This document shows, one piece after another, positions 58,820 to 64,000 of a stretch of DNA of 64,000 nt. The notes under the pieces were generated by a model, which worked only from the letters and a program-made list of their open reading frames with translations, was not told the origin of the DNA and did not search any database. Numbering within the stretch: the stretch's first letter is position 1; each line of letters opens with the position of its first letter. The stretch covers positions 20,790 to 84,789 of the forward strand of contig NZ_JBEPKD010000017.1 of NCBI RefSeq assembly GCF_040544555.1, read 5' to 3'. The position numbers and the translations under genes were made by a program. This DNA is from Halalkalibacter oceani (GTDB lineage: Bacteria > Bacillota > Bacilli > Bacillales > Bacillaceae_D).

Positions 58820-60955
58820 TTACGTAGCAGCGGCTACATAAATCTCTCCATCTTTCACGGTTACATCAATAGCGTGAATCGTCTCTTCTTCGAGCACGAG
58901 GTCGGTGATTCTGTCTTCGAGCTGGTCCTGAATCGCGCGTCTCAGTGGACGTGCGCCGAACGCCTGGTGGTAGCCGAGCTCGACCAGCTTTTCCTTCGCT
59001 TCGGTTGAAACGGATAAGGAAATCTGCTGTTCAGCAAGGCTTTGCTGAAGTTCATTCAGCATCAGATCAACAATCTGGACAAGCTCTTCTTTGTTCAGAT
59101 GATTGAATTCAATGATCGCGTCAAAGCGATTTAAGAATTCCGGCTTGAAGTAAGCGGAGAGCGAATCAAGCACGGAAGTTTGCTTGACGGCATCGGTCGC
59201 GCCGAAGCCGACGGTGATTTTTTTGTCCGTGATCCCGGCATTGCTTGTCATAATAATGACGGTATCCTTGAAGCTGACCGTGCGTCCCTGGCTGTCTGTC
59301 AGGCGGCCATCCTCCAAAATTTGCAAAAACATATGCTGGACATCGGGATGCGCCTTTTCAATTTCGTCGAGAAGAATGATGGAATACGGATTGCGGCGCA
59401 CTTTCTCGGTTAATTGCCCGGCTTCTTCATGGCCGACATAGCCAGGAGGGGAGCCGATTAATTTCGAGACGGCGTGCTTTTCCATATACTCACTCATATC
59501 AAGACGGACAAGCGCCTCCTTCGAGCCGAACAATTCTTCCGCCAATGACTTTGTCAGCTCTGTTTTCCCGACGCCGGTAGGTCCGACAAAAAGGAAGGAA
59601 CCGATCGGCCGGTGCTTTGCTTTCAGCCCTGCCCGGGAACGGCGGATCGCCTTGGCGACTTTTTCGACAGCTTCCTTTTGCCCAATGACCTTTTTGCTGA
59701 GGTTTTCCGCTAAATGCTTAAGCTTTGCCGAGTCATCGGCCTGCAATTTTCCGACCGGAATACCGGTTTTCTTGGCGATGATCGCTTCAATATCCGCAAC
59801 CTCAATCGCAGCTTTCACATCTTCTTTTGACTGAAGACGGGCTTCAAGCGCGGCCTCCTCGTCACGCAGCTTGGCGGCTGCTTCATAATTTTCGTCCTGA
59901 AGCGCTTTTTTCTTTTCATGCTCCAGTTCGGCCAACCGCTTTTCAATTTCATCGCTGCTTGTCACACCAGCTTCTAAATTTTTCTTTGAGCCTGCTTCAT
60001 CCAGCAGGTCAATTGCTTTATCTGGCAAAAAGCGATCCTGAATGTAGCGGTCTGACAGGTTGACGCAGGCTGCCAAGGCGTCATCCGTATACTGAACGTT
60101 ATGATAAGCTTCGTATTTTTCCTTTAATCCTTGTAAAATCTCAATGGCCTGTTCCGCTGTCGGTTCGTCGACCTTAACGGGCTGGAAGCGGCGTTCCAGC
60201 GCGGCATCCTTCTCGATTGCGCGGTATTCTTTTAACGTTGTCGCCCCGACGACCTGCAGCTCACCGCGGGCGAGAGCCGGCTTGAGAATGTTTCCGGCAT
60301 CCATTGAACCTTCCGCTGAGCCGGCGCCGACGAGTAAATGAATTTCATCGATAAATAAAATAATGTTTTTGCGGCTTTGCAGCTCGGCAATCAGCTGCTG
60401 CATCCGCTCTTCAAATTGACCGCGAATGCCCGTGTTGGCGACGAGCGAAGCGACATCAAGCAAATAAACCTCTTTGTTCTTAAGCTTGGATGGGACGGTC
60501 CCTTCATGAATGTTTAACGCCAAGCCTTCGATAATCGCTGTTTTTCCGACGCCTGGTTCGCCGATTAACACCGGGTTATTTTTGTTGCGGCGATTTAAAA
60601 TTTCAATCACGCGCGCGACCTCATCATCGCGGCCGACTACCGGATCGAGCAGGCCGGCTTTTGCCGCTTGTGTCAGATTACGGCCATATTGATCCAAAAA
60701 GCCGCCACCGCCGCGTCCTCCTTGCTGAACAGCCGCAGCTCCTTCATTTCCGGTTGGGTGTGCTCCGCCGAATTGTTTAAACAATTCATCAAACGACATT
60801 GGCGAAAACCCGCCTCCAAATCCGGAAGGAATCTTTGAGCCGGCTTGTAACGATTGATAGCATGTATGGCATAAAAGGAGCTGGTGAACATCTTGATTCA
60901 ATTGAAATCTCACATTTACGGTTGCCTCACGTTGGTTGCAATGTTGACATTTCAT
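58820..60955 (-). CDS. clpE: Clp protease ATPase ClpE
   Basis: AAA+ unfoldase that feeds ClpP during protein stress. 711 residues from the ATG at 60955 (GGAGGG in front): N-terminal zinc finger C-x2-C...C-x2-C (Cys3, 6, 29, 32), first AAA domain GEPGVGKTAII, a UVR domain (KKKALQDENYEAAAKLRDEE) that marks ClpE, and second AAA domain GPTGVGKTELTKSL. The longer frame to 61045 includes the CtsR operators and is not coding. Confidence 0.95.
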   Translation of the reverse strand: MKCQHCNQREATVNVRFQLNQDVHQLLLCHTCYQSLQAGSKIPSGFGGGFSPMSFDELFKQFGGAHPTGNEGAAAVQQGGRGGGGFLDQYGRNLTQAAKAGLLDPVVGRDDEVARVIEILNRRNKNNPVLIGEPGVGKTAIIEGLALNIHEGTVPSKLKNKEVYLLDVASLVANTGIRGQFEERMQQLIAELQSRKNIILFIDEIHLLVGAGSAEGSMDAGNILKPALARGELQVVGATTLKEYRAIEKDAALERRFQPVKVDEPTAEQAIEILQGLKEKYEAYHNVQYTDDALAACVNLSDRYIQDRFLPDKAIDLLDEAGSKKNLEAGVTSSDEIEKRLAELEHEKKKALQDENYEAAAKLRDEEAALEARLQSKEDVKAAIEVADIEAIIAKKTGIPVGKLQADDSAKLKHLAENLSKKVIGQKEAVEKVAKAIRRSRAGLKAKHRPIGSFLFVGPTGVGKTELTKSLAEELFGSKEALVRLDMSEYMEKHAVSKLIGSPPGYVGHEEAGQLTEKVRRNPYSIILLDEIEKAHPDVQHMFLQILEDGRLTDSQGRTVSFKDTVIIMTSNAGITDKKITVGFGATDAVKQTSVLDSLSAYFKPEFLNRFDAIIEFNHLNKEELVQIVDLMLNELQQSLAEQQISLSVSTEAKEKLVELGYHQAFGARPLRRAIQDQLEDRITDLVLEEETIHAIDVTVKDGEIYVAAAT

Positions 60956-60984
60956 CTGATAGACCCTCCTTGAATTAGTTTGAC

Positions 60985-61032
60985 TTTGACTATCTTTGAC
61001 TATATTATACTTTGACCTTTTTTGACTTTCAA
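60985..61032 (-). promoter_or_regulatory. clpE promoter with two CtsR operators
   Basis: Read on the minus strand: -35 TTGAAA (61027-61032), 17 bases, -10 TATAAT (61004-61009). Two CtsR sites: AGTCAAAAAAGGTCAAA in the spacer (61011-61027) and AGTCAAAGATAGTCAAA just after the -10 (60985-61001), each two heptads separated by three bases. An extra half-site AGTCAAA lies at 60979-60985. Strong heat-shock control. Confidence 0.92.
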
Positions 61033-61154
61033 GTGGGTTGCTCAAATTTTTACGAAATAAAGAGAAAACGAAAAAGAAAAGAGCAAATTCAGGCGAAAAT
61101 CGACTGCTAGAGTCATGTTTTCGACATGTTTAGCGAGTCTCATGAATAATGTAG

Positions 61155-61163
61155 TGGTATACT
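61155..61163 (+). promoter_or_regulatory. Extended -10 promoter of the TSUP gene
   Basis: TGGTATACT with hexamer TATACT at 61158-61163, no clear -35. A CATGT/ACATG hairpin lies just upstream (about 61113-61127). Confidence 0.45.
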
Positions 61164-61204
61164 GGTAGAGGTTGTGAAGAGGAGAGAAGGAGAGGGAGAG
61201 TTGT

Positions 61205-61957
61205 ATGTTAGAGTTGAGCTGGTTTCAGATTGTCCTTGTCGGCATCTGTGCCATCTTTATTGGGATTGCCAAAACGGGCCTGCCGGCGTTAACGATTCTC
61301 GTTGTCGCGACAATGGCTTCGATTTTTCCGGCGCGCGATTCAATTGGAATCAGTCTGCCGATGCTGATTACCGCTGATTTGATTGCGGTCGCCTATTATC
61401 GTCATACGGTCCACTGGAAAACGTTGCTGCGAATGCTGCCTTGGGTTCTCGGAGGTCTGGCCGCCGGCTACGTGCTATTATTTTTTGTCACCGTAAGCAG
61501 ACCGATTGAAATTATTTTAGGACTTATTATCATTAGTATGGTTAGTTTGCAAATATACCGGGCAAAAGCTGGGGCGAAATGGCTAACGAATATACCGCAA
61601 TCGAAGCTGTTTATCGGCGTAATGGGAACTTTGGCCGGTTTTACAACAATGATAGGAAACGCAGCCGGGCCCGTGATGGCTATTTTTTTATTGGCGCTCG
61701 CTTTGCCGAAGAACGTCTTTATCGGCACTGGCGCGTGGTTCTTTTTAGCGGTTAATTTGATTAAAGTGCCGCTGTACGTGAATCTCGATTTAATTACTGG
61801 AGAAACGTTTCTCTTTTATTTATGGTTTATTCCGATCATTCTGCTCGGTTCGTTGATCGGCATCAAAGCACTGCCCTATATCCCGCAGAAAAATTTCAAC
61901 CTGATCATCATGGTTCTGGCAGGCATCGGCGGCATCCGGCTTTTGCTGCCGTGGTGA
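61205..61957 (+). CDS. TSUP-family transporter (TauE/SafE type)
   Basis: 250 residues, eight helices. IGIAKTGLPALTILVVATMASIFPARDSIGISLPMLITADLIAV is the first TSUP repeat and GVMGTLAGFTTMIGNAAGPVMAIFLLAL the second. Members export sulfite, sulfoacetate or import organosulfur acids; substrate not visible. RBS GGAGAGGGAGAG. Confidence 0.85.
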   Translation: MLELSWFQIVLVGICAIFIGIAKTGLPALTILVVATMASIFPARDSIGISLPMLITADLIAVAYYRHTVHWKTLLRMLPWVLGGLAAGYVLLFFVTVSRPIEIILGLIIISMVSLQIYRAKAGAKWLTNIPQSKLFIGVMGTLAGFTTMIGNAAGPVMAIFLLALALPKNVFIGTGAWFFLAVNLIKVPLYVNLDLITGETFLFYLWFIPIILLGSLIGIKALPYIPQKNFNLIIMVLAGIGGIRLLLPW

Positions 61958-61973
61958 CATTTAATACACTGAG

Positions 61974-62000
61974 AAAAATCCTGTTACAGCAGGATTTTTT
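61974..62000 (+). terminator. Terminator after the TSUP gene
   Basis: AAAATCCTG, loop TTACAG, CAGGATTTTTT. An almost identical hairpin (loop TTCCAG) is found at 62414-62441. Confidence 0.8.
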
Positions 62001-62040
62001 GGTAGAAGGATTTGTCACGATCCAGAGCTTCGAACCCGCT

Positions 62041-62075
62041 CCCGGGATGGGGGGCACGCTTTCCGCAGGAGGGCG
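62041..62075. repeat. GC-rich dispersed repeat, copy 2
   Basis: CCCGGGATGGGGGG then CACGCTTTCCGCAGG then AGGGCG, the same element as at 10006-10046 in the opposite orientation. It lies in the 550-base gap between the TSUP gene and the next gene, which otherwise holds the IS remnant and the two terminators. Confidence 0.7.
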
Positions 62076-62180
62076 TTGAACTAACCGGCCCGGCCGGTGG
62101 ATTTCAACCTGCCCTCTCCTCCTGCAGGAGTCGGCCCTCCCACCCCGTCCGCTTTGCCTAAGGGGAAAAAAGGGGGTTGC

Positions 62181-62382
62181 TTGACCGTAAAGAGAGAGAT
62201 CTATGTAAGACGGAAAGCAACGATTGCACGTGTCTTTGCAGAAACAAAAGCATGGGGTGCGTTTGACAAACCTGAAAGGGTTGGAAAAAAATTCGATGCA
62301 GGCGATGCTTGTTTTTGCTGCCATGGACCTAAAAAAATTATCGACTGGCACTGGAGAAACACATATCCTCCAGTGTCACTAA
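62181..62382 (+). pseudogene. IS1182-type transposase 3' remnant, frameshifted
   Basis: LTVKREIYVRRKATIARVFAETK is followed by a shift; the +2 frame continues as HGVRLTNLKGLEKNSMQAMLVFAAMDLKKL and stops at 62382. IS1182-family transposases end in the same order (ERVFAD..KHG-RYT--RGL-KV-MQ-LLTFA-MNLKKLA). The break is near 62250. Only the last about 65 codons remain; no inverted repeats found. Not functional. Confidence 0.78.
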
Positions 62383-62413
62383 CCCAAAAGAGACAAGTTT
62401 TGTCTACGGTCTG

Positions 62414-62441
62414 AAAAATCCTGTTCCAGCAGGATTTTTTT
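62414..62441 (+). terminator. Second copy of the AAAATCCTG hairpin
   Basis: AAAATCCTG, loop TTCCAG, CAGGATTTTTTT. It sits behind the transposase remnant, before the gene at 62506. Confidence 0.75.
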
Positions 62442-62505
62442 CTTTGAGAAAGAAGTAGAATTAACTCTCTATTTGCAGCAATAATTTAAGGAGAGGGGAG
62501 CTTAT

Positions 62506-63084
62506 ATGGAAAATACGTTGCTAATGAAAATAGAAGCCAGTTATACGTTGAATTTTTTAGTGTATATCCAAAATATCTTTCTAAATCGCCAACAAAATAA
62601 GGATGAATGGAAATTTCCCTACCTGCCATCAAGAGGTGAATTTCAAGAAGACTTTGAAATGCGGTATCGAGAGGTGTGGAGTGAAGTAGCAAGGCGGATT
62701 TCTGAAAATCCAATAAATGACCTGGAAATTTTCAGAGAGAAAAGCTTATTTTATCAGCGCTTGTTCGCTCAATGCGAGAGGACGTTAAAAGAATATGAGG
62801 ATATTTATCACTCCTTTAACGTCTGGTGGCAAAGCCTGGCCGGGCAATTTGCTGTGGAAAGTTCAATTTCTGAACAGGGACAGACGATTTACACGCAGGT
62901 AGCAGAATGGCTACTGGAAAAAGGCATCACGCCGCAGAAGGAATTGACGATCAGTTTGCTTTATGACGATTGTTTACTGGCTGATTTCGATTTCTCCTCG
63001 TATTTCGCAGCAATTTCTATCCGCGATTTTCTTGTGGAAAAAGAATTAATCGATAAGCTGACGGGAACGTTTTTCACTAAATAG
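62506..63084 (+). CDS. Hypothetical protein, 192 residues
   Basis: I do not recognise this gene. It has a good RBS (AGGAGAGGGG) at the ATG 62506. The product is soluble, rich in Glu, Phe, Tyr and Trp, with likely long helices (RYREVWSEVARRISENP, QRLFAQCERTLKEYEDIYH), one cysteine pair and no signal peptide. GC is lower than in the core genes. It follows an insertion-sequence scar, so it may be accessory. Confidence 0.65.
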   Translation: MENTLLMKIEASYTLNFLVYIQNIFLNRQQNKDEWKFPYLPSRGEFQEDFEMRYREVWSEVARRISENPINDLEIFREKSLFYQRLFAQCERTLKEYEDIYHSFNVWWQSLAGQFAVESSISEQGQTIYTQVAEWLLEKGITPQKELTISLLYDDCLLADFDFSSYFAAISIRDFLVEKELIDKLTGTFFTK

Positions 63085-63183
63085 GGCGGGTTTATTTAAT
63101 AAGAAATCACAAAAGGGAGAGCATTTACTATAAAATAAGATTTACGTATTAATGTAAAAATTTAAGTAGATGTACATATATAG

Positions 63184-63189
63184 TATACT
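63184..63189 (+). promoter_or_regulatory. Possible -10 of the lipoprotein gene
   Basis: TATACT; the best -35 at 17 bases is TTTAAG, which is poor. AT-rich surroundings. Confidence 0.35.
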
Positions 63190-63217
63190 AAAGTGGGAAA
63201 GAAGAAGGGAGATAAGA

Positions 63218-63802
63218 ATGGCTAACATTATTTTGCACAGTATCATGATTTTCTTTTTAATGGGGTGTGGGTCTTCTAATCAATCTGCAGATAATACGTC
63301 TTTAAACATAGCTGATTTTTATGGGGAATACACATTTGAGGAAGTTGCGTATATGCGCAAATATTCTGGAAAAAGTGAAGAAGACTATCAAAATGACGTA
63401 AAAGCAGTAACAGAAATGTTCACAGATGTAGAGTTTTCCATAGGAGAGAGTTATTTTTCTGAAACCTCAGGAACATTTGGAGAAAACCCAGCAGAAGGAT
63501 TTGAATTCATCACCATGAAGGACTACGATGATAAATATTATGATGAGGTAGGCGGGGAAAACCTTGAGAATTTTGAGGGCTTGAGTTCTCTATTTGATTA
63601 TGATGAGATTAAAAAAGAATTAGATGTTGATGAGATCGAACATTATATTATGTATGTAGAAGATGGGGTTTTGTCCAATCCTGCGTTTTATATTACAAAT
63701 AACGATATTTATGTTGCGATGGAAACGATATCCACCGGCGAAACAGAGGATAGTGTAAAGGGATATACCCATTATTTATTGAAGCTTAAAGAAAAAGAAT
63801 AA
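63218..63802 (+). CDS. Putative lipoprotein, 194 residues
   Basis: Signal peptide ANIILHSIMIFFLMGC with the lipobox FLMGC (Cys near 17). The mature part is very acidic (many Asp/Glu/Tyr) with a FYGEYTFEEVAYMRKYSG start, SIGESYFSETSG and NNDIYVAMETISTGETED. No known domain. ATG 63218 behind AAGGGAG; a longer frame from 63170 lacks an RBS. Low GC, likely accessory. Confidence 0.65.
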   Translation: MANIILHSIMIFFLMGCGSSNQSADNTSLNIADFYGEYTFEEVAYMRKYSGKSEEDYQNDVKAVTEMFTDVEFSIGESYFSETSGTFGENPAEGFEFITMKDYDDKYYDEVGGENLENFEGLSSLFDYDEIKKELDVDEIEHYIMYVEDGVLSNPAFYITNNDIYVAMETISTGETEDSVKGYTHYLLKLKEKE

Positions 63803-63853
63803 TGGTCTTCAATTGGATGACATCCTACATAAAAAGGCTGTGACGGCTCTACT

Positions 63854-63906
63854 CATTGCTTAGGGGCTGGGAAAAAGGTTGTTTTATACCTTTTCCCAGC
63901 CCCTCT
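63854..63906. terminator. Hairpin, CATTGCTTA family copy 3
   Basis: CATTGCTTAGGGG, then GGGGCTGGGAAAAAGG, T-rich loop, CCTTTTCCCAGCCCC, TCTT. Fifteen to sixteen pairs. It closes the lipoprotein gene and is the target of the intron that follows. Confidence 0.75.
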
Positions 63907-63908
63907 TA

Positions 63909-64000
63909 GTGCGCCACGCATGGCGCGTAGCTAGGCGGTGAAAGTCCGCTATGGGGGCTGGCAGTTGCCAACCATTAGCCAAGAGCAAGGGTGTCCATCG
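63909..64000 (+). mobile_element. Group II intron, 5' end (runs out of the window)
   Basis: GTGCGCC at 63909 is a group II intron 5' boundary (GUGYG). What follows resembles domain I of bacterial group IIC introns: a GGCGC stem, CTAGGCGGTGAAAGTCCGC, CTGGCAGTTGCCAACC, and AAGAGCAAGGGTGTCC, close to the AACGCAAGGGTGTCC block of known Bacillaceae IIC introns. It sits two bases after a terminator hairpin, the insertion site of class C introns. The maturase gene would lie to the right. Confidence 0.8.

Noticed and set aside
62097..62414. A 105-residue open frame as a gene
   Set aside because: The first part is GC-rich intergenic sequence, and the rest is a frameshifted transposase piece.

Overview
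The window reads as chromosome of a Gram-positive, aerobic, Bacillaceae-like member of Bacillota with intermediate GC. Evidence: strong AGGAGG-type ribosome binding sites, GTG/TTG starts, sigma-A promoters, a CtsR-controlled clpE, a HemAT-type globin sensor, a YflT-type stress protein, and a cobalamin operon with the gene order and CbiH60 fusion known from Bacillus megaterium. I saw no tRNA, rRNA or CRISPR.

Layout. 1-1600: end of an XdhC-like gene and a frameshifted EamA transporter. 1.7-6.0 kb: molybdenum cofactor genes moaB, moaC-moaA-moaE-moaD-moeA; with XdhC this points to molybdo-hydroxylase maturation. 6.0-11.6 kb: a DUF2157/GDYXXLXY membrane protein behind an array of palindromes, two small proteins, an FhuF-like reductase under a probable Fur box, a Cof-type phosphatase and a YflT-like protein. 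11.7-16.3 kb: a GntR regulator with its own operator, glcD, glcF and an AEC carrier. 16.3-22.5 kb: ppc, a cluster of hairpins, a PLD-like protein, a DUF2062 protein and pssA. 22.6-26.8 kb: tartrate/D-malate dehydrogenase, amidase and a D-lactate dehydrogenase-like flavoprotein, i.e. 2-hydroxy-acid catabolism.

27.0-31.4 kb holds a compact set of a DUF1190-like lipoprotein ending in Gly-Gly, two glutathionylspermidine-synthase-like ATP-grasp enzymes and a DUF350 membrane protein, followed by a ZIP metal transporter. This is the best candidate here for a poorly described system. 31.4-34.6 kb is an ECF sigma module with two zinc-finger anti-sigma-like proteins. 34.8-36.5 kb is accessory: an AbrB-type antitoxin with a Doc toxin, a broken duplicate of the neighbouring gene and a secreted protein.

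36.7-48.2 kb is one cobalamin operon under a cobalamin riboswitch (cbiH60-X-J-C-D-ET-L-F-G-A-cobA), the anaerobic route from uroporphyrinogen III to cobyrinate a,c-diamide. It is followed by a second transcription unit with a Zur-like box at its start point: a BtuFCD-type ABC importer, a methyltransferase, a thioredoxin-fold ferredoxin and a nitroreductase. 52.9-57.1 kb (minus strand) is an ABC export module with an anti-sigma-like regulator. Then come a HemAT-like sensor, clpE with two CtsR operators, a TSUP transporter, an IS1182-type transposase remnant, two orphan proteins, and at the right edge the 5' end of a group II intron placed directly behind a terminator. Several families of intergenic hairpins and GC-rich repeats recur across the window.
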